Shown here: positions 16,781 through 24,877 of the stretch, one piece after another | Numbering within the stretch: position 1 is the first letter of the stretch | How the letters are laid out: each line of letters opens with the position of its first letter | Source: Roseivirga sp. | GTDB lineage: Bacteria > Bacteroidota > Bacteroidia > Cytophagales > Cyclobacteriaceae | NCBI GenBank assembly: GCA_029262895.1 | Contig: JAJCYM010000088.1 | Coordinates: forward strand, 1-52,437 | DNA: 52,437 bases | Direction of reading: 5' to 3' | Program-made: the position numbers and the translations under genes | Notes under the pieces: generated by a model | The model's database searches: none | What the model was told of the DNA's origin: nothing | What the model saw: only the letters and a program-made list of their open reading frames with translations

Positions 16781-16961
16781 AGGTAACCCACGATAAATGA
16801 TTTTTTTAAAAAAAAGAGGAGATTATTACAATTTTCGACTTGGAATTCGATCAAAAACCGTAATTAGTTATGCTTGGAACGGTTTGTTTTATGTAAATTT
16901 TGACCTCACGAATTTTTAGAGGAGAAAAACGAATAACTTTTTAAAGAATGTTGGGTTACCT
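16781..16961. promoter_or_regulatory. Divergent control region with a perfect inverted 10-bp motif
   Basis: AGGTAACCCA at 16781-16790 and its exact reverse complement TGGGTTACCT at 16952-16961 lie at the two ends of the region between the subtilase operon and the sigma gene. Read in the direction of transcription, each side has the same TGGGTTACCT, 46 bases before the subtilase ATG and 34 bases before the sigma ATG at 16995. The middle is AT-rich with runs of T and A. The position fits a shared promoter element or operator, possibly read by the ECF sigma factor itself; this is inference. Confidence 0.6.
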
Positions 16962-16994
16962 ATTGGTGTTTTGGCAAATAAAGGTTTGAATTGG

Positions 16995-17525
16995 ATGGAC
17001 AATGGATCTTTAATCGCTGGAATCAAGAATGGCAACGACAAGATCATTGAAGACATTTATTTGAAGTATAGAGATGAATTCATCGTCTGGTTAAATAAAT
17101 ATTACAAGAGCGATTTTGATGAAGCAAGCGATGTCTATCAATTGTTAATGGTGCAGTTTTATGAAAATATAATGTCAGGACGTTTGGTGGAACTCACCAG
17201 TGATATCAAAACCTACCTCTATGGAATTGGAAAGAACAAAATTCGCGAGTTGAGAGAATCTTCGGCACGTGAACTTAGCTTCAACCTGGAGTCTGATATT
17301 TCGACTGAGGAGGTTTTGATACAGGAGGGTAAGATGAACAGGGTTGAACAAGCATTGGATGAATTAGGAGAGGCATGTAAAAGACTCCTTGAGCTTTATT
17401 ATTATCAAAAAAGAAGTGTGGCTGAAATTACGGTCACGCTGGAATATAAGAATGCGGATACGACCAAAAACCTGAAATATAAGTGCCTGGGCAGGTTAAG
17501 GAAGATATATGCCAACATTGTCTAA
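16995..17525 (+). CDS. ECF-type RNA polymerase sigma factor
   Basis: A ~176-residue sigma-70 family protein of the extracytoplasmic-function type. Region 2 is visible in ISGIKNGN-like N-terminal sequence (SLIAGIKNGNDKIIEDIYLK) through the YLYGIGKNKIRELRE helix, and region 4 in ALDELGEACKRLLELYYYQK followed by a helix-turn-helix-like stretch (SVAEITVTLEYKNADTTKNL). The frame can start at TTG 16971, but ATG 16995 (MDNGSLIAG) fits normal sigma length better. Its stop directly abuts the ATG of the next gene, a membrane TPR protein that is probably its anti-sigma factor. The divergent operon behind it is the obvious target (inference). Confidence 0.85.
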   Translation: MDNGSLIAGIKNGNDKIIEDIYLKYRDEFIVWLNKYYKSDFDEASDVYQLLMVQFYENIMSGRLVELTSDIKTYLYGIGKNKIRELRESSARELSFNLESDISTEEVLIQEGKMNRVEQALDELGEACKRLLELYYYQKRSVAEITVTLEYKNADTTKNLKYKCLGRLRKIYANIV

Positions 17526-18281
17526 ATGGAGGAATCGCAAAAGGACCTGGAATTAATAGATCGCTACCTCGAAGGTGTTTTGGCAGAGGAAGAGCAAGCT
17601 GTTGTTGAACAACGCTTACAAGAGGATACTGAGTTCAAGGCCATGTTCGAAGATATCAAGAGCCTTACCAAGGGCATTGAAGAATTGGGTAATGCCAAAT
17701 TGAAAAGGAAATTCAAGGAATTGGATGCCAACCTTGGCAATCCTTTGAAGGATAAAAAGGTGGCCGTGAAGGAGGTTAATTGGACACGTTATATTGGCTG
17801 GGCGGCTGTTCTAGTGGCTGGCTTGTTTTCAATAATCTACTTCAGCTCAAGGTCTCAGATTTCACATGAGGGTATTTATGAAGACTACTTTGCCATATAT
17901 GATAACGTGGTGGTACCTACAAAGCGAGGAGTAGACTCTTTGGAGTTGATTAATCAGGCTTTCGCCCACTATGATACGCGCGAATATGCAGCAGCGGCTC
18001 TTGTGTTTGAGGAGATCTTGAAGAAGGATAAGACTGAGTACATACAATTCTATTATGCGATGACATTGATGGAACAGCAAGATTGGGAGGGGGCCAAATT
18101 GATCTTGGAAGGGCTGCTGTCAGGAGGGGAAAATTTTATCAGGCAGTCGAAATGGTATTTGGCCTTGACCTATATCAGATTGAAGGAGGAAGAGCAAAGC
18201 CGGTCACTGTTAAATAGTCTTATCGAAGATGGGACCAGCTATGCTGAAGCTGCCGGAGAGATAATGGAACGGATCAACTAA
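17526..18281 (+). CDS. Membrane TPR protein, probable anti-sigma factor
   Basis: A 251-residue protein whose ATG follows the sigma stop with no gap. Residues 1-55 (LELIDRYLEGVLAEEEQAVV, then EQRLQEDTEF) match the cytoplasmic N-terminus typical of Bacteroidota anti-sigma-like proteins. One membrane helix follows at ~88-106 (YIGWAAVLVAGLFSIIYFSS). The rest, on the outer side of the membrane, contains TPR-like helices: NQAFAHYDTREYAAAALVFE, then AMTLMEQQDWEGAKLILEGL, then ALTYIRLKEEEQSRSLLNSL. This layout fits an anti-sigma factor with a periplasmic TPR sensor that could contact the exported TPR-CHAT protease encoded downstream (inference). Confidence 0.75.
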   Translation: MEESQKDLELIDRYLEGVLAEEEQAVVEQRLQEDTEFKAMFEDIKSLTKGIEELGNAKLKRKFKELDANLGNPLKDKKVAVKEVNWTRYIGWAAVLVAGLFSIIYFSSRSQISHEGIYEDYFAIYDNVVVPTKRGVDSLELINQAFAHYDTREYAAAALVFEEILKKDKTEYIQFYYAMTLMEQQDWEGAKLILEGLLSGGENFIRQSKWYLALTYIRLKEEEQSRSLLNSLIEDGTSYAEAAGEIMERIN

Positions 18282-18308
18282 TTTTTTCAACCATAAACCA
18301 TTAAACCT

Positions 18309-18461
18309 ATGACCAATAATAGCTCTGACAATCGAGACGTTAAGGATCAAACACCACCACCGTCATTCGTATTTGCCGCCTACGCTGTAGGAAGCGCGGC
18401 CACTGTATTCGCCTTATATCTTCTATGGAAGTGGATAGTTTGTGGCTGTTTAGGAATTTGA
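18309..18461 (+). CDS. Small single-span membrane protein (50 aa)
   Basis: ATG 18309 opens a 50-codon gene 27 bp after the probable anti-sigma gene. It has a polar start (MTNNSSDNRDVKDQTPPP) and one hydrophobic segment (FVFAAYAVGSAATVFALYLL) followed by WKWIVCGCLGI. It ends just before a terminator, so it is the third gene of the sigma operon. I do not recognise a family. The two Cys near the end and the membrane span suggest a small partner of the anti-sigma factor or protease. Confidence 0.6.
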   Translation: MTNNSSDNRDVKDQTPPPSFVFAAYAVGSAATVFALYLLWKWIVCGCLGI

Positions 18462-18463
18462 TT

Positions 18464-21307
18464 TTAGGGATTGGTCTCTCTTCGGAGAGACCAATTTTTC
18501 TTGAATCCCACAATTATTATCAGCAGCGCTGTGAGACTCCAATAAATGAGTTTTGCATTTGAAAAACTGGTAATATCAATTCGGAAATCCGAATCTCCAA
18601 GATATACAAGGCCGGCCCAGTTACTTGGGTGGGCGGTAAGTTCATCTGCTGTTTCCAGAAACCGGAGTTTGGCAGTTTTGAGTGCTTTGCCAGTGGAGGT
18701 GCCGGAATAGATAGCTGTGTAAAATGACTCCATCATTTTGGCCGATTGTTGGTCATTCACCTTCCATAAACTCATAATCAGGTTTGGATTATCATTATAG
18801 ATAAAGCCGCGACTGAGGCTGAGTATGCCTTCTCCTCTTTTCCATTGTCCAACGCCCGTTTCACATGCGGTAAGCACCACCAACTTGGCAGGGATGAGCA
18901 TCCCATACAATTCGTAGAGATGCATAATACCATCTCCGTTGGAATCTGCCTGATTGGATAAAACAAATCCCGAGTTCATCGGATTTAAGGTATCGGCCTT
19001 GGCATGAAGTGCCATGTGCAAGATATCAACATCATTTTGAGTGATTTTAGCAAAGGCGTCTTCGCTCGCTTCTGATTGTTTGAAAATGCGGGTTGAGCCA
19101 AACTGGCTGAGCACATCTAATTCGATTGCAGTGCCGGGCAAATTGTGAAACGCTGAATTGTCCGGATCACCAAAGGCTATGAGTTGTGGGTTGGAGATAG
19201 TTGGAGTTTGCCGTTGTTCCATGCATAAACTTGCCGAGTAGGCATAGCTGATTTCATAAGAACGAATCAAGTAATCCAGGCCTTTATAATCATAGTTGCT
19301 TGCTTCGGTTGCTTTGGTTTTTGTGAAGGCCTCGAATGTTAATTCGCTCAATATTCCATCCGGAAGAATAATCAGGCTGGTATGTTGAGTCTCACTTAAA
19401 ATAGGCTCCAATAGGCTTTGGTATAAATAGTGTGAAGCGTCTTGATAATCGCGGAAGGATTGTGATAAGGATTTTGATTGGAGTCGGCTTCCGCGCACTT
19501 CTTCTACAAAGTGATTATGCTGTTCAATGAATTCCTGATCTAAGACAATCCGTCCAAATCTTTTTTTGTCTTGCTCGACACTGATCCAAAAAATGGTTTT
19601 TTCGCCTTGAAAATAGGAGATCATAAGTGACTCACCCAAATTGGCTTGTATATCAGAAATGGAGGCGGATTCGGAGTTGTAGTGCGTGTTAAAGTAATTG
19701 GGGAAGTCTCGTTTCAAAACATCTTTGAGGGTATTGTGAGCATTCTCGTTTTCGAGCAATTGACCTCGAATTTTACTAATCTCTGATTCTTCGCAATTGG
19801 AAGCCAGCTCGCAAGCGTTCATTTGATTTCTAAGATTCGATATTTCCTGAATGAAATGCTGCTCCGATTGAACGATGCTATCATTAATGCCCAAGTCTGT
19901 AAATTTCTGAGCCCTTTTTACCGATTCGAATAAACTCAACGCTTTGCTCTTCTCAAATATCTCCCACGCTTCATCTATGAGGTTGAAATCATTGGTGCGC
20001 TGAAACATCAGGTAGATGGATTCCAGAGCTTTTTCATTATGAGCATGGGTGTATTCCCGGAAGAATAGTCTTGCTTCTTCGGTATTGAAATAATTTCGGT
20101 AGTACGAGGCCAGTTTGCCCATCAGACGGTAGCTTTCCCTTGCGGATTCTAAGGCCTTGACATCTTGCCGCTTGTGATACTTTGAGAGCATGGCCCCGGC
20201 TTTATACGACAGTATCCTGAAAAGAAAGGGTGTTCGCTGAATCAGCGCTTGACTTGGTTGTTCATAGATGTCATGGCCTTCCAGAAGTAGGGCTCTTTGA
20301 TAATAGATTAGGGAGGAGTCTAATTTGTCAAAGTGCTCATAAAGTTGTGCCATGTGCGATAGCACTCTGGATTGCTCAAGATCTGAATTTTTCAATTTCA
20401 AGGCCTTTCGCATGTATTGTAATCCGGATTGTAAGTGGCCATTCAAGCCAATTACTTTTCCCAGAAGTAAATGGGTGTTTGATATTTCGTTATTGTCTGC
20501 TTGATTGATCAGAGAAATGTTGAGTGATTTTCTGAACAACTCTTCGGCCTTTTTGAATTCGCTGATATCGCTATAGACCACTCCCAAGTTGTTGTAATCA
20601 TTGATAAGCGTAGGATGGCCCTCTCCATTCATTCGAAGGTTGAGATTGATTTTCTTTTCATAGTAGGGGATAGCTTTGACCTCTTCACCCAACACATTAT
20701 AAAGGTTGGCGATAACAGAATAGCTGAACTCCAGGTACTGGTTGTTGTCAGCAGTTGTGGCGATTTCCAAACCTTGAAATGCATGATTTAATGCCATTTC
20801 GAAGTCCTCTATGAGCCTGTAGGTGGTGGCCAGGTTATAGTTGCTGTAAAACTTCTGCCGTTCGGTTGCTCGATCGGGATGATCCGAAATGATCTCATAT
20901 TCTTTTCTATAGTAGTCTATGGCTAACCTTTCTTCCTCCAGAAAATACCTGTTGAGGTATCCAAGCATGGCATAGGTTCTTAAAAGTTTGTAACTGTTGG
21001 AATTCAGATAGGCGAGTTGTTGAGTCAAGGCTTCTTGGAAAATCTTGGCTGACTCCCCGGCATCTCCTTGACTGAAAAGCGTAAGGGCCTTTCCAACAAG
21101 GGCGAGTGAGATTAGGGTGTCTACCTCAGTCTTACTGATTATGGAATTGTAGGCCTCAAGGGCTAAATCAAGCTGTCCTGCACTACGCAGTGAGTCTGCT
21201 TGTTCTAACGATTGGTCCTTGATTGATTGCCTTGCTTCAACTGAGTGCGCGGTAAGGAAGACAACAATCAGCAGCAAAGTAAGCCAGCGCGAAAAGCGGG
21301 AAACCAT
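18464..21307 (-). CDS. Exported, membrane-anchored TPR-CHAT protease
   Basis: A 947-residue protein. Residues 8-22 form a Sec signal (TLLLIVVFLTAHSVEA). Residues ~30-460 are TPR-type helical repeats. A CHAT (caspase HetF associated with TPRs) domain occupies ~560-910, with LIILPDGILSELTFEAF, the catalytic His motif LHMALHA (His768) and Cys motif VVLTACETGVG (Cys815), then RGEGILSLSRGF and PNLIMSLWKVND. One membrane helix near the end (LIYWSLTALLIIIVGF, ~920-935) anchors it. The protease domain should therefore sit in the periplasm. CHAT domains are cysteine peptidases often gated by their TPR part. It is convergent with the sigma operon, and its periplasmic TPRs make the TPR anti-sigma protein a plausible partner or substrate (inference). 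Confidence 0.87.
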   Translation of the reverse strand: MVSRFSRWLTLLLIVVFLTAHSVEARQSIKDQSLEQADSLRSAGQLDLALEAYNSIISKTEVDTLISLALVGKALTLFSQGDAGESAKIFQEALTQQLAYLNSNSYKLLRTYAMLGYLNRYFLEEERLAIDYYRKEYEIISDHPDRATERQKFYSNYNLATTYRLIEDFEMALNHAFQGLEIATTADNNQYLEFSYSVIANLYNVLGEEVKAIPYYEKKINLNLRMNGEGHPTLINDYNNLGVVYSDISEFKKAEELFRKSLNISLINQADNNEISNTHLLLGKVIGLNGHLQSGLQYMRKALKLKNSDLEQSRVLSHMAQLYEHFDKLDSSLIYYQRALLLEGHDIYEQPSQALIQRTPFLFRILSYKAGAMLSKYHKRQDVKALESARESYRLMGKLASYYRNYFNTEEARLFFREYTHAHNEKALESIYLMFQRTNDFNLIDEAWEIFEKSKALSLFESVKRAQKFTDLGINDSIVQSEQHFIQEISNLRNQMNACELASNCEESEISKIRGQLLENENAHNTLKDVLKRDFPNYFNTHYNSESASISDIQANLGESLMISYFQGEKTIFWISVEQDKKRFGRIVLDQEFIEQHNHFVEEVRGSRLQSKSLSQSFRDYQDASHYLYQSLLEPILSETQHTSLIILPDGILSELTFEAFTKTKATEASNYDYKGLDYLIRSYEISYAYSASLCMEQRQTPTISNPQLIAFGDPDNSAFHNLPGTAIELDVLSQFGSTRIFKQSEASEDAFAKITQNDVDILHMALHAKADTLNPMNSGFVLSNQADSNGDGIMHLYELYGMLIPAKLVVLTACETGVGQWKRGEGILSLSRGFIYNDNPNLIMSLWKVNDQQSAKMMESFYTAIYSGTSTGKALKTAKLRFLETADELTAHPSNWAGLVYLGDSDFRIDITSFSNAKLIYWSLTALLIIIVGFKKNWSLRRETNP
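18470..18500 (+). terminator. Intrinsic terminator of the sigma-factor operon
   Basis: An 11-bp perfect stem (18470-18480 with 18485-18495) closed by a UUCG loop and followed by a T run. It overlaps the last codons of the convergent TPR-CHAT gene. Confidence 0.85.
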
Positions 21308-21367
21308 ACTTTTTGAGGTATTGATTGAGTATTAAGGTAGAAATACTCTGCTAAAAAATACGATTAA

Positions 21368-23041
21368 TCAAGTATTTTTCTTAGCCCAGTTATCACGGAG
21401 CGTGACTGTTCTGTTCAGAACCAGTCGATCATCGCCACTGTCTTTGTCCACAATAAAATATCCCTGTCTTTCAAATTGAAATTGATCGCTAGGCTTTGCA
21501 TTTGCCAAAGAGGGTTCCAGCATGGCGTTTTCAATAACGGTCAATGAATCGGGGTTGACATGATTCAGGAAGTCATCTTCGACCTCATTGAGATTCTCGG
21601 TGACAAAGAGTCTATCGTAAAGTCTGAGTTCTCCTTTTACCGCATGATCTGCTGATACCCAACCAAGGGTTCCCTTCACCTTTTTTCCACTAGTATCTTG
21701 ACCACTCCTGGTTTCAGGATCGTATTCACAGTGTAACTCGGTAATGTTTCCGTCAGCGTCCTTTTCGTAACCGGTGCATTTAATGATGTAACCAAACTTT
21801 AATCTAACCTCACGGTCTGGTCCTAAGCGGTACCACTTTTTAGGAGAAGGTGGATTCTCTAAAAAATCACCTTGCTCAATGTATAACTCCCTGGTAAAAG
21901 GCATTTCCCTGGTTCCGGCTGATTCATCCCCCGGATTGTTCACGCCCTCCATCATTTCTACTTTACCTTCAGGCCAATTGGTAATTACTACTTTTAAGGG
22001 GTCTTGAACACCAAAGACACGATTGGCCTTGGCGTTCAGGTCTTCACGGATACTGTGTTCTAACAATGCGACATCCGTCATGCTGTTCCTGGTGGCTACT
22101 CCCACCTTGTGAACGAAATTTTTGAGAGCCTCTGGGGTATAACCTCTTCTTCTAAAACCCGAGAGCGTAGGCATTCGAGGATCATCCCAACCCGTTACAT
22201 GACCTTCTTCTACCAATTGAAGAAGTTTCCGCTTACTTACAATAGTATAGCCCAGGTTTAGTCGGGCAAATTCGGTTTGTTTCGATGGGAAGATTTCCAA
22301 TTCATCAATAAACCAATCATAAAGGGGGCGGTGATCTTTGAATTCCAATGAACACAGCGAGTAGGTGACATTTTCTACGGAGTCAGATTGACCATGTGCA
22401 AAGTCATAGTTCGGATAAATCGGCCATTCATCTCCTGTTCTATGATGCTTAACTTTTTTGATCCGGTACATAATTGGATCTCGCATATGCATATTGGGTG
22501 CAGTCATATCCACTTTGGCACGAAGAACCAATGAACCTTCCTCGAAGTCACCATTACGCATTCCTTTAAACAGGTTCAGGTTTTCCTCGATAGAACGATT
22601 TCTGTTTGGACTTTCCACGCCTGGTTGAGACGGTGTTTTTCTATCCCTACTGATTTCTTCAGCCGATAGATCATCGACATAGGCTTTTCCTTTTTCAATC
22701 AGCTTGATGGCCCATTCGTAGAGCTGTTGGAAATAGTCGGACGCATACAGTTCCTTATCCCATTCATAACCCAACCATTTAATGTCTCTCTTAATGGCAT
22801 CAATGTACTCCTGACTTTCACGTTCCGGATTGGTGTCGTCAAAACGAAGATTGCATTTCCCGCCATACTTTTCTGCCAGACCAAAATTGATCACAATGGC
22901 TTTAGCATGACCAATATGTAAATAGCCATTCGGGTGAGGAGGGAAGCGAGTCTGGACAAAGTTGTTGACGCCAGCTGCCATTTCACTTTCTATCTTCTGT
23001 TCAATAAAATTCAGTGATTCTCTACCCTCGTTTTCACTCAT
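21368..23041 (-). CDS. glnS: Glutaminyl-tRNA synthetase
   Basis: A 557-residue class I aminoacyl-tRNA synthetase that charges tRNA-Gln, close to the ~550 residues usual for GlnRS. It has the HIGH motif in PHPNGYLHIGHAKAIVINFG, the family signature LRFDDTNPERE, SLCSLEFKDHRPLYDW, and the KMSKS equivalent in TIVSKRKLLQLVEEG, followed by GWDDPRMPTLSGFRRRGYTP. The C-terminal beta-barrel anticodon-binding domains are present. The frame is open back to 23092, but the start MSENEGRES at 23041 fits the family and avoids an unlikely extension. GlnRS rather than GluRS is supported by the DDPRMPT and FRRRGYTP motifs. It lies alone between the TPR-CHAT gene and an M23 gene. Confidence 0.93.
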   Translation of the reverse strand: MSENEGRESLNFIEQKIESEMAAGVNNFVQTRFPPHPNGYLHIGHAKAIVINFGLAEKYGGKCNLRFDDTNPERESQEYIDAIKRDIKWLGYEWDKELYASDYFQQLYEWAIKLIEKGKAYVDDLSAEEISRDRKTPSQPGVESPNRNRSIEENLNLFKGMRNGDFEEGSLVLRAKVDMTAPNMHMRDPIMYRIKKVKHHRTGDEWPIYPNYDFAHGQSDSVENVTYSLCSLEFKDHRPLYDWFIDELEIFPSKQTEFARLNLGYTIVSKRKLLQLVEEGHVTGWDDPRMPTLSGFRRRGYTPEALKNFVHKVGVATRNSMTDVALLEHSIREDLNAKANRVFGVQDPLKVVITNWPEGKVEMMEGVNNPGDESAGTREMPFTRELYIEQGDFLENPPSPKKWYRLGPDREVRLKFGYIIKCTGYEKDADGNITELHCEYDPETRSGQDTSGKKVKGTLGWVSADHAVKGELRLYDRLFVTENLNEVEDDFLNHVNPDSLTVIENAMLEPSLANAKPSDQFQFERQGYFIVDKDSGDDRLVLNRTVTLRDNWAKKNT

Positions 23042-23124
23042 TGCTATGCCTTTCAAATTGAAATGCAAGTTTAATGAAAAAGCACAACACAAGATTGATC
23101 TAAATGGATTAATCGAAGTGAGGT

Positions 23125-24222
23125 TTACTTCTTTGTAGTGGTAAATAAAACGCCTGTGTCCAGATATCCTTTTTTAACTGAAATTCGCTTGCTACCAATC
23201 ACTCTAGAAAAATCACCAAAGTAAATAGGAAGCCCTTCCCCCTTAAAGACATTGCTGCTCGTACGAAGTTCATAATGCAAATGAACCAGTCCGACTCCCA
23301 TGCCTGATCGTCCCATTTCTCCTAGATAATCACCCTGCTTTATTCGTTGACCGGCCTTAACTTGAAGACTGCCTTTTATAAAATGTGCCATTAGGCTAAA
23401 CTCACCATTCTCATGATCGATCACGAGGTAGTTGCCCAGGCCAATCTTAGGGTCACTTTTCATTTGTCCCATATTAAATTGGATGGCATTAGGCTGATCA
23501 TTTTCCATTATGACCACTTTACCTCCGGCAGGCGCATGTATTTTTGCCCCATAGCCTATCCAGTTTTCAGCGTTGCGTAAATCTCCCTTATAGGCTTCTC
23601 CGGCAGCATTGACAGGGACTAAGTCGAGGGCAAATCTTTGCGCATTTCCCGTGAGTTTCAAGATTTCTCGATTCATTTGTTCCGTAGGATCAATACGCCT
23701 ATGGTGTGAAGAGAAATCTGAACCATCATAAACCCAAACAGTCCCTTCAGGTACTGGCGAAATTAGCTGAGTCTTTGGTTTGGTGTAGTCAGGTATTACA
23801 TCATGATAAATTCTTTTTGTGCCGGTCTGGCGACTGGCAAAAATGAACTCGTATTTTAATAGGGAAATGGGCAGATTGGTATCAAAAGTCTGGAAAGGAT
23901 TAAAGAGATAAAGGCTTCCATCAGGATCTATCATGTTGGAACCTGCCAATAGAATGCTTGGTCTAGATCCGTTGCCGTCAATCTTTTTCCAAAACATTAA
24001 TTTTCCCTCCTTATCGAATGCTCTCATCCTAATCTCCTGGAGCATTAGTTTTTCCTGACTTTGGTTTTTAATCTCAAAATCAAAATTCAATTCCTGACTT
24101 TGACTTTTGACTACACCAAAGACTTTTTCGGGGTTGGTTCGTATGGTGATTGAGGCATCTTCTTGATGGCCAAACAATGCTGTAGCAATCAGACAGCTAA
24201 ATAGGGTTATCCAGGCTTTCAT
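23125..24222 (-). CDS. Secreted M23-family (LytM) protein, first metal site altered
   Basis: A 365-residue protein with a Sec signal (WITLFSCLIATALFG). The N-terminal ~170 residues are a beta-rich domain of unknown role; the C-terminal ~150 form an M23 peptidase fold: IHAPAGGKVVIMENDQPN, GNYLVIDHENGEFSLMAHF, KQGDYLGEMGRSG and the HLHYEL motif. The usual first zinc-ligand motif HxxxD is replaced (ENWIGYGAKIHAP), as in a subgroup of M23 proteins with Asn-type sequences there. It may be a peptidoglycan hydrolase activator or bind other material rather than cut peptidoglycan. It acts outside the cytoplasm. It stands apart from glnS and from the DUF2911 gene by 80-bp gaps. Confidence 0.8.
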   Translation of the reverse strand: MKAWITLFSCLIATALFGHQEDASITIRTNPEKVFGVVKSQSQELNFDFEIKNQSQEKLMLQEIRMRAFDKEGKLMFWKKIDGNGSRPSILLAGSNMIDPDGSLYLFNPFQTFDTNLPISLLKYEFIFASRQTGTKRIYHDVIPDYTKPKTQLISPVPEGTVWVYDGSDFSSHHRRIDPTEQMNREILKLTGNAQRFALDLVPVNAAGEAYKGDLRNAENWIGYGAKIHAPAGGKVVIMENDQPNAIQFNMGQMKSDPKIGLGNYLVIDHENGEFSLMAHFIKGSLQVKAGQRIKQGDYLGEMGRSGMGVGLVHLHYELRTSSNVFKGEGLPIYFGDFSRVIGSKRISVKKGYLDTGVLFTTTKK

Positions 24223-24300
24223 AATTTAAGGTATGGTTGCCTATATAGAGCAGCCCTAAAGTAGAAGGTTGCCTGAGTCTACAAAATTGTATTAACCCAT

Positions 24301-24849
24301 TTACTGCATGGGCACCTGAATTGCGGTTTTGTCCCACATAAGCCTTAATTGAGGAGTGCCAATATCCTCGGCAATTTCAATCGTAAATTGCTCCATTTCT
24401 ATGTCCAGGTTTACCACCGGAACAACAACTTGTAGGGCATCATGTTCTGCCTCTCTGGATACTCCGCTCCCGTTGATACCCCATGGGTACTGCTTATTAT
24501 TGAAAATCACGGTCCACGAGTCTTTATCAGGAATGGTCCACAAGGTGTACTTCCCAGCTTTAAGAGTTTGTCCATCGATGGAGAGATCCGTGGCCGTCTC
24601 AAAAGTAGTAGCCTCGTTTGCTCCTGTGCGCCACACTCTACCGTAGGATACAAGTCCTCCAAAAATCACTCTTCCTTTCTTTAAAGGTCTGTTATAAAAG
24701 ACCTCTATATCATAACCTCCAAGGTTATATTCAACCGTTTGTTCAGGACTGTGTGTTTTGGTTTTATAAATCAGATATTGGTAGCCCCCATAGCCGATTG
24801 CTCCCAGTATGACCACTGCGATGAGAATGCGTTTTACAATTTTGTTCAT
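24301..24849 (-). CDS. DUF2911 family protein, membrane-anchored
   Basis: A 182-residue protein with an N-terminal membrane helix (RILIAVVILGAIGYGGYQYL) and the DUF2911 signature: VFYNRPLKKGRVIFGGLVSY, VWRTGANEATTFET, LKAGKYTLWTIP, and WTVIFNN. DUF2911 proteins are common secreted or anchored proteins of Bacteroidota; their function is not known to me. The helix has no clear cleavage site or lipobox, so it is probably an uncleaved anchor with the domain in the periplasm. The next gene upstream ends 28 bp away. Confidence 0.85.
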   Translation of the reverse strand: MNKIVKRILIAVVILGAIGYGGYQYLIYKTKTHSPEQTVEYNLGGYDIEVFYNRPLKKGRVIFGGLVSYGRVWRTGANEATTFETATDLSIDGQTLKAGKYTLWTIPDKDSWTVIFNNKQYPWGINGSGVSREAEHDALQVVVPVVNLDIEMEQFTIEIAEDIGTPQLRLMWDKTAIQVPMQ

Positions 24850-24877
24850 TTTTTAAGATAATTGAGTTCAACCTTAT

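Noticed and set aside
16948-16974. ATG at 16948 as start of the sigma factor
   Set aside because: It is in another frame and meets a stop or unrelated sequence; the sigma frame starts at TTG 16971 or, better, ATG 16995.
18464-21307. TPR-CHAT gene as part of a type III-E CRISPR (craspase) system
   Set aside because: No cas gene or CRISPR repeats are in the window, and the protein is exported, unlike the cytoplasmic craspase peptidase.
23042-23092. 17-residue N-terminal extension of glutaminyl-tRNA synthetase
   Set aside because: Family length and the start MSENEGRES favour 23041.
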